A stretch of 64,000 nt of DNA from Bacteroides sp. CAG:770 (GTDB lineage Bacteria; Bacteroidota; Bacteroidia; Bacteroidales; UBA932): the NCBI GenBank assembly GCA_000435075.1, contig FR890611.1:1-64000 (forward strand), in the 5' to 3' direction. The notes below the pieces were generated by a model that saw nothing but the letters and a program-made list of their open reading frames with translations, was not told where the DNA came from and did no database searches. This document shows, one piece after another, positions 7,959 through 17,456 of this stretch (its first letter is position 1; the number at the start of each line of letters is the position of its first letter). The position numbers and the translations under genes are program-made.

Positions 7959-9488
7959 ATGAAAATTATAAATCTTATTCTTTCGGCGGCTGTCGTTGTG
8001 GCATTCCAGGCCTGCGATCTGGATTTGAATCCCCACACATCCTACAATGAAAACAACGTGAATGTGAAGAACGACAGCGAAAGCCAATATTCTACCAGAA
8101 CAGATATGTTGGGACTTCGCAACTCCCTGTATAACAGCTGGGTAAAAGATATCCAGGAAAAAGGATACATGGATTGGCTCATCACTACCGAGACCAGAAG
8201 TGACAACGCATATTGCGGCAGCCCGTCCACCGGCGCCATTGTCGCCATCGAGGCCAACAATCAGGATCCGGCCAATTCCAATGTCGCCCGCGACTGGGAC
8301 TGGTACCTCAAGCAGATAAGCAACGCCAACAACATTATCTGCAACATTGACAATATCTTCGAGAAAGATACTTCCGCAGTGAAGATGACTCAGAAAGAGC
8401 ACGACGAGTGGAAATCCGAGGCATTGTGCTGGAGGGCTTTCAACCTCTTCAGGATGGCCCAGCTCTGGGGCGATGCTCCTATGATTACCGTCATCCCTCC
8501 TGAAATCACATCAGAGAACATCGAGGACGTTTACGAGGACTATTATCCGAAACGTACACCTGTCGATGAGATTTACGGACAGGTAATCGAAGACCTTAAC
8601 TACGCTTGCGACAATGCTCCTGATGTCAATGCGTCTGACAAGTATCTGTTCTCCAAGGCTTTCGCGCATGGTTTGAGGGCGAGAGTCTATGCGGAGAAAC
8701 AGCGCCAGGACTGGAATCAGGTTATCAATGACTGTCTGGCAGTCGAGGGCATGGGCTTCTCACTCGTGGACAATTACGGCGACCTTTGGGGCTATAACGA
8801 CGATGATGCCGTAAGAAACACCAAGGAGTCCATCTTTGAGGTCACATGGTCACGCAACTCCGGAAACTGGGTATGGATGATGTATCACCGCAATGCCTAC
8901 AATCCTTCAGACAGTTACTCATGGGCAAAATGGACTACACCTTCCAGAAGTCTTGCAGCCGCTTATGATGCGGCCGGTGATACTGAAAGGAAGAATGCGT
9001 CCATCGTTTACGACGAGTGCGGCTGGAGCCTTTACTATCCTGCGGCAAAATATGCTTTCATGCATAAGGTTCCTACCAATGCCAGCAGCATGATCCTCAT
9101 GCGTCTCGGAGAAATCTATCTCCTTCATGCTGAAGCTCTTGTGATGACAGGCGATCTTGACAACGCATATATCTATACGAACAAGACCAGAAACAGAGCC
9201 GGCCTTGCCAATCTTCCTCTTTCAGTGAAGAGCAGCAAAGAGTCGATGCTGAAGGCCGTTCTGGACGAGCGCAGGCTTGAGCTTGCCTTCGAAGGCTTCC
9301 GCTTCTTCGACCTTGCCCGTCACGATATGATCAAGGATGTGCACAATTCAATGTCAGATCCTTCATCACCGGACTATGATTCATATTGGCAGAAACGCAC
9401 ACCGCTTACGGATGAAACCATTCTGTTACCGGTACCTCAGACTGCCATTGACAAGAACTCGAATTTGACACAAAACCCTGGATATTAG
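7959..9488 (+). CDS. SusD/RagB-family surface glycan-binding lipoprotein
   Basis: The 509-residue lipoprotein (signal ending VVVAFQAC, lipid-attached Cys19) is the lid partner of the preceding SusC. It shows the SusD pattern: an N-terminal helical part with YLKQISNANNIICNID and EALCWRAFNLFRMAQLWGDA, TPR-like helices, and a C-terminal SusD/RagB part with RLGEIYLLHAEALV, LDERRLELAFEGFRFFDLAR and LPVPQTAIDKN. A rare clear Shine-Dalgarno, AAGGAGG at 7945-7951, stands 7 bases before the ATG and suggests strong translation. The gene lies 19 bases after susC and 2 bases before the GH30 gene. Confidence 0.93.
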   Translation: MKIINLILSAAVVVAFQACDLDLNPHTSYNENNVNVKNDSESQYSTRTDMLGLRNSLYNSWVKDIQEKGYMDWLITTETRSDNAYCGSPSTGAIVAIEANNQDPANSNVARDWDWYLKQISNANNIICNIDNIFEKDTSAVKMTQKEHDEWKSEALCWRAFNLFRMAQLWGDAPMITVIPPEITSENIEDVYEDYYPKRTPVDEIYGQVIEDLNYACDNAPDVNASDKYLFSKAFAHGLRARVYAEKQRQDWNQVINDCLAVEGMGFSLVDNYGDLWGYNDDDAVRNTKESIFEVTWSRNSGNWVWMMYHRNAYNPSDSYSWAKWTTPSRSLAAAYDAAGDTERKNASIVYDECGWSLYYPAAKYAFMHKVPTNASSMILMRLGEIYLLHAEALVMTGDLDNAYIYTNKTRNRAGLANLPLSVKSSKESMLKAVLDERRLELAFEGFRFFDLARHDMIKDVHNSMSDPSSPDYDSYWQKRTPLTDETILLPVPQTAIDKNSNLTQNPGY

Positions 9489-9490
9489 AC

Positions 9491-10990
9491 ATGAAGTATT
9501 CTTCTATTTGTGCTTTTTTGGCGATGGCGTTCATGATGTCATGCAGTTGCGATTCGAAAAACTCGCCACAGACTCCGGACCCTACACCGGAGCCGACACC
9601 GACACCTCAGCCTGCAGTTCAAGGTGCCTACTCTTATACGACAACTGCGGATAAGTCCAGCCTCTTCGCGGAGAAAACAATCTCTTTCGGAAAGACTGCG
9701 TCAATGTCACCTTACGCGGTCCGTTTCACTGACGATACCTACCAGACCGTTGACGGTTTCGGTGCGGCATTGACTGTGGCCTCCTGCTACAACATCCTGA
9801 AAATGCCTCAGGACAAGAGGGAGGCCTTCCTGAAACAGATGTTTGACACGAAAACCGGCATAGGAAGCTCATTGATAAGGGTTTGCATCGGCGGCTCGGA
9901 CTTCTCCATAGAGCGTTTCACATGGTGCGACGCCAAGGGAATCGAGAACTTCGCCCCTGCTGAATATGACGTGAAATATGTCATTCCTGTATTGAAGGAA
10001 ATCAAGAAGATCAATCCTGCGCTTAGAATAATCGGCTCTCCGTGGACAGCACCTCGCTGGATGAAGAAAGCTGTCAATTCTGATGTTGACTGGTATAGCT
10101 GGACAGGCGGAACTCTCAAGCCTTCATGCTATCAGGACTATGCTGAGTATTTCGTGAAGTGGATTCAGTACATGAAGTCGCAAGGGCTTGACATCTATGC
10201 CGTTACGCCGCAGAATGAACCGCTCAACGCGGGTAATTCAATGTCGATGGTAATGCATTGGGACGTGGCCAGAGACTTTATCAAGACAGCTTTGGGACCT
10301 GCTTTCAAGAAGGCCGGACTGGATACCAAGATTCTCGTGTTCGACCATAACTACAATTATGACAACATGAGTGACCAGGCTCAGTATCCGCTCAAGATAT
10401 ATGCTGATGCCCAGGCTTCCGCCTACATCGCAGGTTCTGCATGGCACAACTATGGCGGAAATGTATCGGAACTGGATAAAATTGTTGCCGGAGCCCCAGA
10501 CAAGGAATTGTATTTCACTGAGGCATCCATCGGGACCTGGAACTACAACTTCAGCTCTTGTCTTATCAATGACATGAGAGATATCTTCTTCGGACTGCTC
10601 AAACGCGGAGGAAAAGGTGTCACCCTGTGGAATCTCATGCTGGACGAGAACAAGGGGCCATATACAGATGCCGACGGTTCCTGCAAGACATGCTACGGAG
10701 CGGTTACCATAGCCTCTTCCGACTATTCGTCACTTGACTATTACACTCATTACTATAACATTGCGCATTGCTCGAAGGTTATAGAACAGGGTGCGGTCAG
10801 AATCGGGACCAAAGGCTATACCGCCGACGGACTGGAATACCTCGTATTCAAGAACCCGGACAATTCCTACGGCGTGATTATTCTCAATGAAAATTCTGAT
10901 GCCAGGCAGCTTGTCTTCATTTCGGCAGAACATTCTGTGAAATGCGACGTTCCTGCCAAGTCGATAGTTTCTTTGAAATGGAAAGATTAA
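9491..10990 (+). CDS. GH30-family glucanase lipoprotein (probable endo-beta-1,6-glucanase)
   Basis: The 499-residue protein has a lipoprotein signal (Cys17 or Cys19), a Pro/Thr-rich linker (about 25-42) and a GH30 catalytic barrel plus beta-sandwich. The landmarks are TVDGFGAALT (87-96), IIGSPWTAPRWMK, YAVTPQNEPLN with the acid/base Glu243, and YFTEASIG with the nucleophile Glu344. The lipid anchor and linker fit display on the outer surface, where it would cut polymer before import. GH30 members next to SusC/D in gut Bacteroides include endo-beta-1,6-glucanases acting on fungal cell-wall glucan. The overall pattern fits that subfamily (GH30_3) better than the xylanase subfamily, but specificity is inferred from family and context. 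Confidence 0.88.
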   Translation: MKYSSICAFLAMAFMMSCSCDSKNSPQTPDPTPEPTPTPQPAVQGAYSYTTTADKSSLFAEKTISFGKTASMSPYAVRFTDDTYQTVDGFGAALTVASCYNILKMPQDKREAFLKQMFDTKTGIGSSLIRVCIGGSDFSIERFTWCDAKGIENFAPAEYDVKYVIPVLKEIKKINPALRIIGSPWTAPRWMKKAVNSDVDWYSWTGGTLKPSCYQDYAEYFVKWIQYMKSQGLDIYAVTPQNEPLNAGNSMSMVMHWDVARDFIKTALGPAFKKAGLDTKILVFDHNYNYDNMSDQAQYPLKIYADAQASAYIAGSAWHNYGGNVSELDKIVAGAPDKELYFTEASIGTWNYNFSSCLINDMRDIFFGLLKRGGKGVTLWNLMLDENKGPYTDADGSCKTCYGAVTIASSDYSSLDYYTHYYNIAHCSKVIEQGAVRIGTKGYTADGLEYLVFKNPDNSYGVIILNENSDARQLVFISAEHSVKCDVPAKSIVSLKWKD

Positions 10991-11002
10991 AAGATTAGAA
11001 TA

Positions 11003-13027
11003 ATGAACAAGATATTGAAAACTATGGCATTGCTTGCAGTGCCAGCAACAGTTGCCGTTTCCTGCAAAGATGACGGAATGGACGTCAAATTCACGGACAA
11101 GGGTCCTGAAATGACGATTGAAAGTTGCGCAACTGAAGCTTTCATGGGCGATTCAGTAAGATTCTCCATAAAGCTGAACGACGAGTTCCCTCTTTCTACA
11201 TTGAAGGCGAAACTCCTCTTCGACGGCACATCGGTCAGCGATTTGACAATCCGTACCAAGACATACGGAACATATGACGCGGCCATTTTCGTTCCTCTCC
11301 TTAAAGATATTCCGGACGGAACCGCCGAAATCACCTTTACCGCGCAGAATACCGGTCTGGGAATCACCGAAGAGACGGTTGAGGTCAATGTCAATAGACC
11401 TGCCCCTTCGACATTGACACTCCTCTCCGGAGGCAAGGAATACACCATGACAAAGAGCGGCGACTTCTCTTATGAGGTGACTGACGCTTTCCCTGCAGAG
11501 GCTTCTGCATTGATCAAATGCGTGCCTGCAGCCGGTCAGCCTGCGATTTGGCTCGGATGGGACGGCTCCGCGCTGAAACCTGTCCCTGCAGAATCTTCAA
11601 GCACGATTCCTTTCACTGCTGTAAAGAGCGGCACATACAAGATTACCGCTGACCTCATGGCCTTGTCTGCATCTCCATTCGGCAGTATAACTTCGTCATT
11701 GTCAGAGTCTTCCAATGTGGAACTGCTGAACCTTCTCCAGGGCTCGGAAATCAAGTTCGCTGGCATTGACAAACCGGATCAGTGGAATCTGGACTATGAT
11801 TTCTTTACTCTCAATGCGGATAATACTGTGACATTCAAGGCGATGGACGGACTTTACAAATTCACTGCTGACTTCAGTGGCAAGTTTATAAAGGTGGAGG
11901 CGATGGCGGATAAGGACAATTATGCGACATTGGATTCTAAGGGTGCAATCTGGGCAATCGGCGCCGGAATCGGAAAGCCTGGTGTAGGCCCGTCTTGGAA
12001 TACTGACGACGGTGTCTGGTGCATGGCTCAGACAGAGGCTGGCGTTTATAGCATAACGTTCACTGCCGGAGCATCTATCTCCAAGACCGGATTCTCATTC
12101 AAGTTCTTCTGCCAGAGAGGCTGGGGCGACGAGTTCGGCTCTTACACTTCTGTCAATGACGAGACCGGTTTGTTCAAAGTTACATCCGTCGGCAATATCG
12201 AGCCGGCAACTGACGGAACTTCACTCGAAGTCGGCAAATCATACCAGTTTATTGTGGATGCCAATGCTGGAAACAGTGCTGCCACACTCACAATCAAGAA
12301 TGTGGAGATACCTGTCAATTCATTGGATATCAAGGTGAACGGCATTCAGGCAAGCCGCCTGTCCGCAACTCACTATCAGATCGCTTCTATAGCATTGAAC
12401 AAGGATGAGTCTATTGCTATTTCCGGAGTTTCTGACCTCGCGAGCTGGTATCTCGACCCGGATTTGTTCTACCTCGACGGCGCGACCATCAAACTCAATG
12501 TCGTAAGCGGTACGTTCGCAGTGGATCTGTACCTTGACTATGGTTATGCGACTCTCCGCAGACTTGCCGCTGACGGTTCTGAGGCTACAATCAAGGATGG
12601 TGCCCTCTGGATGATGGCATGGGGACTTGCCAATCCTGTGATGACCAGTCAGTTCGCATTTAACCCTGGATCGGCCTTCTGTATGGCCCAAGTCCGTCCG
12701 ATGGTATTCCAGCTTACCGGAACTGCAGTGGACGAGAAAGACGGCACCACACTCGGCGGAAGATTCAGATATGACTACATTTCTGCGAAGTACTTCGGTC
12801 AGGACGGCTGGGGTACAGAGAAAGGAAAGATTCTCGGTGATGCAGGAAGCGTGGAATACACGGACAGCGCTGCGGAGTTCTTCGATACCACAGTGGGATT
12901 GAACGATAACATTGGCCTTAAGGAAGGTGTCCAGTTGGAAAAAGGCTCAGTATATGTCCTTACCATTGACCTTTCTACTACTGCGACAGACGGTGTGGAA
13001 TTGATTGACTTCAAGAAAATCAAATAA
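11003..13027 (+). CDS. Surface glycan-binding lipoprotein (SusE/F position)
   Basis: The 674-residue lipoprotein has a signal ending VAVSC, with Cys21 followed by KDDGMD. It appears to be a string of beta-sandwich modules: an Ig-like part (about 25-135, ending VEVNVNRPAP) and then two similar halves, each with a WxxD-type strand and a segment of the form GAIWAIGAGIGKP or GALWMMAWGLANP. It has no catalytic motif. The position directly after the GH30 gene is where glutamate- or glucan-binding SGBPs of such loci lie, and domain families such as DUF5016/DUF5125/DUF5121 are likely but not confirmed here. It would hold the glucan at the surface for the GH30 enzyme and the SusCD complex. Confidence 0.75.
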   Translation: MNKILKTMALLAVPATVAVSCKDDGMDVKFTDKGPEMTIESCATEAFMGDSVRFSIKLNDEFPLSTLKAKLLFDGTSVSDLTIRTKTYGTYDAAIFVPLLKDIPDGTAEITFTAQNTGLGITEETVEVNVNRPAPSTLTLLSGGKEYTMTKSGDFSYEVTDAFPAEASALIKCVPAAGQPAIWLGWDGSALKPVPAESSSTIPFTAVKSGTYKITADLMALSASPFGSITSSLSESSNVELLNLLQGSEIKFAGIDKPDQWNLDYDFFTLNADNTVTFKAMDGLYKFTADFSGKFIKVEAMADKDNYATLDSKGAIWAIGAGIGKPGVGPSWNTDDGVWCMAQTEAGVYSITFTAGASISKTGFSFKFFCQRGWGDEFGSYTSVNDETGLFKVTSVGNIEPATDGTSLEVGKSYQFIVDANAGNSAATLTIKNVEIPVNSLDIKVNGIQASRLSATHYQIASIALNKDESIAISGVSDLASWYLDPDLFYLDGATIKLNVVSGTFAVDLYLDYGYATLRRLAADGSEATIKDGALWMMAWGLANPVMTSQFAFNPGSAFCMAQVRPMVFQLTGTAVDEKDGTTLGGRFRYDYISAKYFGQDGWGTEKGKILGDAGSVEYTDSAAEFFDTTVGLNDNIGLKEGVQLEKGSVYVLTIDLSTTATDGVELIDFKKIK

Positions 13028-13082
13028 TTGAACAGTGTTGCTTCGAGAAAACGAAGCTCTAGACAAAACCTATTTATTGAAG

Positions 13083-13122
13083 AGTCCGGTGTCCAGAACA
13101 GATGCCGGACTTTTCTTTTTTT
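13083..13122 (+). terminator. Terminator after the susCD-GH30-SGBP operon
   Basis: The arms AGTCCGG (13083-13089) and CCGGACT (13105-13111) are followed by a T-rich run. It separates the structural genes from the regulator gene that follows. Confidence 0.8.
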
Positions 13123-13177
13123 ACGCGGCTTTGAGTATCTTCGCAGAATATTTGAGAAAATTCCTCCGTATCGACGT

Positions 13178-14755
13178 ATGAAGAAATTTGCATATTTAAT
13201 TCTGATCTTGTGCCTGTACTCCTGCAGGCATGAAACCGGCATGGTGAGGGAGACTATAAACGACCTTGATGCGACATTGGAGATGAAGGAGACCTATGAG
13301 AAGGCTTTCGATTCCCGTATCAAATCCATCCGTGAAGTTTACCGCTCTGACAGAAGTTACGAAAATCAGATTGCGTTCAATTTCAGGATGGCAAACGAGT
13401 TCCGTTCGAACAATTTCGACTCGACGGTATTCTTTCTCGCATCCAACAAGAGGCTGGCTTCGCAACATGGTGATAAAGAGCGGCTTGCAGCTGCGAATCT
13501 TTTTCTTGTGGAGGTGTATGCAAAGGCCGGATATCACATTGAAGCTAATACTCTGATGCAGCATGTGATTTCAGAAGGAATACCTGCCGGTCAGAAACTC
13601 CAGTATTTGCGTACCAGACACACTTTGGCCGGGGAACTTATGTACTATGCCTCTGACGATACGGTAGGAGAGTACCAGTTTGATGACAGAAACAAGTTGA
13701 GGGATTCTCTGATGAAGTATGTCACGCCTGGAACCTACGAGTGGTATAATCTGAACAGGGAGGCGGCCTTGTCTGCCAAAGATTCTGCATCCGTGAGAAA
13801 ATTCGCGCAGAAGATGATGTCAATGTCGAAGGACAAGGACTTGAAGAAATATGCCAGCGCGTGCTACTATTATTCTGAGGGAGTGCCTGGAAATCAGAAA
13901 GATAGTGCTCTTTATTGGCTGGGTAAGTCGGCTCAGGCTGATATCCGTGCCGCCAATAAGGATTATGCTTCGTTGAACATGATAGCGCAGAATATTTTCA
14001 GTAGGGGAGACGTGGACAGAGCCTTCAAGTATTGTGCGGACCATTGCATGCAAGACGCTCTCTCATATAACGGAAAGCTGCGTCCGTGGCAGATTTCCAA
14101 GTACTTCCCGCGTATCGAACATGAATATGAACTGCGCCAGAGAAGACAGAGCCGTCTGATGACCGGAGCGGTCGTTTTTGTCAGTCTGTTATTGGCCTTG
14201 CTGGCCTTGCTTTCTCTTCATATCTTCAGGCATCATCAGGAACTTGCCAGAACGAATGATGAACTCAAGTCATTGAACAACAGGATAAAAGAATCGGATA
14301 AAATCAAGGAGGAGTATATTGCCCTGTTCCTTGGCATGGTGTCGGATAACATAAACAAGACGCGTAAATATCAGAATCATATTCTCAAGTATCTCAAGCG
14401 TGGCAATGAAAAGTATATCATTGACGAAATCGAGATGCTTCCTCCGATAGATGAGGATATCAAGACATTCTACAAGATGTTCGATGAGACCTTCCTGAAT
14501 CTTTATCCGGATTTCATTGAACAGTTCAATGCCTTGCTGACGGAAGGCTCCGCCATCGTGCCGAAGGACAATGATATGCTGACTCCAGAACTCAGAATCT
14601 TCGCTCTGGTGAAACTCGGTGTAAGTGAATCGTCTAAAATCGCGTCCCTTCTGCACTACTCGGCCAACACTGTGTATAACTACCGGGCTAAAATCAAGAA
14701 CAAGTCGCGCGGACCACGTGACCAGTTCGAAGACATGGTCAGGGAAATCAGATGA
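13178..14755 (+). CDS. SusR/DUF6377-like membrane transcriptional regulator
   Basis: The 525-residue protein has an N-terminal signal or anchor segment (KKFAYLILILCLYSC), a periplasmic helical, TPR-like region (about 30-320), one clear transmembrane segment (about 328-350, SLLLALLALLSLHIF), a coiled coil (about 355-385, ELKSLNNRIKESDKIKEEYI) and a cytoplasmic C-terminal part with a LuxR-like helix-turn-helix (about 471-515: LTPELRIFALVKLGVSESSK, then IASLLHYSANTVYNYRAKIK). This is the architecture and length of SusR-type regulators, which sense oligosaccharide in the periplasm and switch on their SusCD locus. ATG at 13178 is chosen because the earlier in-frame start would run through the terminator. 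It sits between the structural genes and the transporter/kinase genes, so it probably controls both. Confidence 0.8.
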   Translation: MKKFAYLILILCLYSCRHETGMVRETINDLDATLEMKETYEKAFDSRIKSIREVYRSDRSYENQIAFNFRMANEFRSNNFDSTVFFLASNKRLASQHGDKERLAAANLFLVEVYAKAGYHIEANTLMQHVISEGIPAGQKLQYLRTRHTLAGELMYYASDDTVGEYQFDDRNKLRDSLMKYVTPGTYEWYNLNREAALSAKDSASVRKFAQKMMSMSKDKDLKKYASACYYYSEGVPGNQKDSALYWLGKSAQADIRAANKDYASLNMIAQNIFSRGDVDRAFKYCADHCMQDALSYNGKLRPWQISKYFPRIEHEYELRQRRQSRLMTGAVVFVSLLLALLALLSLHIFRHHQELARTNDELKSLNNRIKESDKIKEEYIALFLGMVSDNINKTRKYQNHILKYLKRGNEKYIIDEIEMLPPIDEDIKTFYKMFDETFLNLYPDFIEQFNALLTEGSAIVPKDNDMLTPELRIFALVKLGVSESSKIASLLHYSANTVYNYRAKIKNKSRGPRDQFEDMVREIR

Positions 14756-14777
14756 TATCTTTTTCGGGCCGGTCCGT

Positions 14778-14808
14778 TGGTTATGAGTCGTTTTTTTTGT
14801 AATTTTAC
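14778..14808 (+). promoter_or_regulatory. Probable promoter of the MFS-ROK pair
   Basis: TTG at 14778-14780, a 20-base spacer and TAATTTTA at 14801-14808 (one mismatch to TAnnTTTG) would start transcription about 65 bases before the ATG at 14881. Confidence 0.5.
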
Positions 14809-14880
14809 GCGATTATTTGCAAAACGACGTGAGGGTGACTTTTGCATAACCCATTGACAATAAACATTAAAACATTTTAT

Positions 14881-16167
14881 ATGACACAGAAAAAATCAAA
14901 CATCGTGGCCATCATTACAATGTGCTTCATCTTTGCGATGATCTCATTCGTGACCAATATGGCCGCACCTTTCGGAAACATCTGGAAAGGCCAGTACAGC
15001 TGGGCCGGCATGATGGGTAACATGATGAACTTTGCTGCATATCTCTTCATGGGAATCCCTGCAGGAAAGATGCTTCTCAAGTATGGTTACAAGAAAACGA
15101 CTCTCGTTGCACTTGCAACAGGTTTCATCGGTATGGTAATCCAGTGGATTTCAAGCCGCACATTCCTCGGTGCATCTGCAATTTATGTATATCTTCTCGG
15201 CGCATTCGTCTGCGGATTCTGCGTATGTATGCTCAATACCGTTGTCAATCCTATGCTCAACATCCTCGGTGGCGGCGGAAACAAGGGTAACCAGTACATC
15301 CAGATCGGAGGCTCATTGAACTCACTCGCAGGAACATTGACCCCGCTCCTCGTAGGTGTTCTTATCGGAACTGTTACTGACAAGACAGCCATGAGCGATG
15401 TTGCTCCGCTTCTCTTCATCGCGATGGGTGTATTTGCGGTTGCCTTCCTCATCATTTCAAAAGTGAACATTCCGGAGCCTGCAGCTGAAAGAAAATCAGT
15501 AAAATACGAGCACAGCCCTTGGAGCTTCCGTCACCTCGTGCTCGGCGTGATTGCAATCTTCTTCTATGTCGGTGTTGAGGTCGGTATCCCTGCACAGATG
15601 ATCTTCTACTTCTCTGACACTACAGAGGCCGGTGCCGGTATCGCAGTCAATGGAGCTGCCATCGGTGGCGCCATTGCAGCAGTTTACTGGCTTCTCATGA
15701 TGGTAGGCCGTATCTGCAGCTCATTCATCAGCGGCAAGGTAAGCACAAAGGTTCAGCTCACAGTTGTATCGACAGTCGCAATCATCTTCGTCATCATTGC
15801 CATCTTCCTTCCGAAGGACATTACCATGACAATGCCTGCATACAGTGTTGAGGACGGCTTCACAATGGCAGCAGGAGTTCCTGTGAAGGCTCTCTTCTTC
15901 GTGCTCTGCGGTCTTTGCACATCACTCATGTGGGGAGGTATCTTCAACCTCAGTACTGAGGGCCTCGGAAAGTATACAGAGCAGGCTTCTGGTATCTTCA
16001 TGATGATGGTTGTCGGCGGTGGCGTCATGCCTCTTATCCAGGACTTCCTCGCAAGCGCAGTAGGTTACATGGGAAGCTACTGGCTTGTAGTTGCAATGCT
16101 TGCATACATCCTCTATTATGCTCTTGTAGGATGCAAGAATGTGAATCCTGAAATTCCAGTAGAATAA
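14881..16167 (+). CDS. Sugar MFS transporter (FucP/GluP-like)
   Basis: This 428-residue inner-membrane protein has about 12 hydrophobic segments and no signal peptide. Near the N terminus are FVTNMAAPFGNIWKGQYSW and FMGIPAGKMLLKYGYKKT, the loop pattern of FucP-type sugar:proton symporters, and mid-protein CMLNTVVNPMLNILGG matches the same family. It would bring a monosaccharide or disaccharide released in the periplasm into the cytoplasm. The gene is 18 bases before the ROK kinase, so the likely substrate is the kinase substrate, probably glucose or gentiobiose. An upstream in-frame ATG at 14842 is less likely because the hydrophilic start MTQKKSN precedes the first membrane segment directly. 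Confidence 0.85.
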   Translation: MTQKKSNIVAIITMCFIFAMISFVTNMAAPFGNIWKGQYSWAGMMGNMMNFAAYLFMGIPAGKMLLKYGYKKTTLVALATGFIGMVIQWISSRTFLGASAIYVYLLGAFVCGFCVCMLNTVVNPMLNILGGGGNKGNQYIQIGGSLNSLAGTLTPLLVGVLIGTVTDKTAMSDVAPLLFIAMGVFAVAFLIISKVNIPEPAAERKSVKYEHSPWSFRHLVLGVIAIFFYVGVEVGIPAQMIFYFSDTTEAGAGIAVNGAAIGGAIAAVYWLLMMVGRICSSFISGKVSTKVQLTVVSTVAIIFVIIAIFLPKDITMTMPAYSVEDGFTMAAGVPVKALFFVLCGLCTSLMWGGIFNLSTEGLGKYTEQASGIFMMMVVGGGVMPLIQDFLASAVGYMGSYWLVVAMLAYILYYALVGCKNVNPEIPVE

Positions 16168-16185
16168 CATTTAATTTGATTGATT

Positions 16186-17154
16186 ATGAATAAGATGGAT
16201 ATGCCTTATGTAGTGGGTGTGGATGTCGGCGGACAGACTACCAAGATAGGCGTTGTAGATATGCGCGGCCAGGTTCTGGCCCAGACAGTTATCCGTACGG
16301 ACACTTATGGCGAGGTCGATCCTTATATCGACGAACTCGCTGAAGCTATCAACAAAGTGATTGCGGATGCAGGTGTTACCGGTCAGGTGCGCGGTATCGG
16401 AATGGGTATTCCTAACGGAAACTACTATACCGGAGAAATCGAGAATGCGGTCAATCTCAAGTGGGGCAACAAGGGAAAAGTTCCTGTCGCAAGCCTCCTG
16501 AAAGAGAAGATGAACGGTATTCCTGTAGCTCTTACCAATGATGCAAATGCAGCTGCAATGGGTGAGATGACCTACGGAGCTGCACGCGGTATGAAGAACT
16601 TCATCATGATTACCCTCGGCACAGGTGTCGGCAGCGGTATCGTTATCAATGGCGAGGTTGTCTATGGGCATGACGGATTTGCTGGCGAACTCGGTCATAC
16701 ATGCGCGGTAAGACACAATGGCCGTCTCTGCAACTGCGGAAAGACAGGCTGTCTCGAGACCTATACCTCTGCGACAGGTGTTGCCCGTACAGCCCGCGAG
16801 TGGCTCGACTTGAGTAATGAGCCTTCTTCTCTCAGAAGCCTTGACAATATTTCATCCAAGGATGTTTTCGAGGCTGCCAAGGAAGGTGACAAGCTCGCTC
16901 TCAAGATTTTCGAGTACACAGGAACAATCCTCGGACAGTCATTTGCCGATTTCATCGCTTTCAGCGCACCTGAGGCTATCGTCCTCTTCGGTGGTCTGGC
17001 ACGTGCGAAGGAATTCCTCCGCGAGCCTATCGAAAGGTCAATGAATGCAAACGTTCTTCCTTTGTGGCGTGACAAGGTGAAGATCGTCTTCTCTCAGCTT
17101 AAGGAATCAGATGCCGCCATCCTCGGTGCATCTGCATTGGCTTGGGAACTCTAA
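16186..17154 (+). CDS. ROK-family sugar kinase (probable glucokinase)
   Basis: The 322-residue cytoplasmic kinase has the phosphate-binding motif VDVGGQTTK near residue 12, the sugar-binding LTNDANAAAMGE, the ATP motif ITLGTGVGSGIVINGE and the zinc motif CNCGKTGCLETY, all typical of the ROK family. It would phosphorylate imported glucose to glucose-6-phosphate, closing the glucan-degradation route. A TTG at 16180 in the same frame is also possible. ATG at 16186 is the standard choice. Confidence 0.88.
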   Translation: MNKMDMPYVVGVDVGGQTTKIGVVDMRGQVLAQTVIRTDTYGEVDPYIDELAEAINKVIADAGVTGQVRGIGMGIPNGNYYTGEIENAVNLKWGNKGKVPVASLLKEKMNGIPVALTNDANAAAMGEMTYGAARGMKNFIMITLGTGVGSGIVINGEVVYGHDGFAGELGHTCAVRHNGRLCNCGKTGCLETYTSATGVARTAREWLDLSNEPSSLRSLDNISSKDVFEAAKEGDKLALKIFEYTGTILGQSFADFIAFSAPEAIVLFGGLARAKEFLREPIERSMNANVLPLWRDKVKIVFSQLKESDAAILGASALAWEL

Positions 17155-17194
17155 AGATATTTGTCGGCGCAGGCCGACGGACAGAATAACTCAA

Positions 17195-17228
17195 ACGGGA
17201 TGCTGACGTTTTGCCGGCATCCCGTTTA
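17195..17228 (+). terminator. Terminator after the ROK gene
   Basis: The stem ACGGGATGC (17195-17203) pairs with GCATCCCGT around a 12-base loop, followed by TTT. A second, smaller hairpin (GTCGGC/GCCGAC) lies just before it at 17163-17178. Together they end the glucan locus. Confidence 0.75.
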
Positions 17229-17415
17229 CGTGTACTTGAATCTAACCTAATTGTTTACGTCATAAATGCCGTTTTCCGAAAGTCTTGCACGTGAAAACGG
17301 AAATTTCTGTAAGTTTTATGTGAAATGAACCAGTTTTGAACCGGATTGTTTCGTAGGGAACTTTTATCTTTACGTTCACATTACTACTTACTTGACTTGA
17401 TTATGAAAAATGATT
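17229..17415. other. Non-coding gap between ROK kinase and truA
   Basis: No gene is recognised. A hairpin with arms CCGTTTTC and GAAAACGG lies at about 17269-17301. TATCTTTA near 17367 resembles a -7 element on the plus strand. A short transcript running to the truA terminator hairpin is conceivable but unsupported. Confidence 0.35.
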
Positions 17416-17450
17416 GAGACTGGCTGGACTCAGAAAATCCGGTCAGTCTC
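17416..17450 (-). terminator. Terminator of truA
   Basis: On the minus strand the truA stop is followed by a stem (17450-17439 with 17427-17416, one mismatch) and then a TTTTT run (17410-17405). Confidence 0.7.
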
Positions 17451-17456
17451 GATTGG

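Noticed and set aside
17229..17415. Small RNA gene between the ROK kinase and truA
   Set aside because: Only a one-mismatch -7 element and a hairpin are present. There is no good -33 and no plus-strand T-run.
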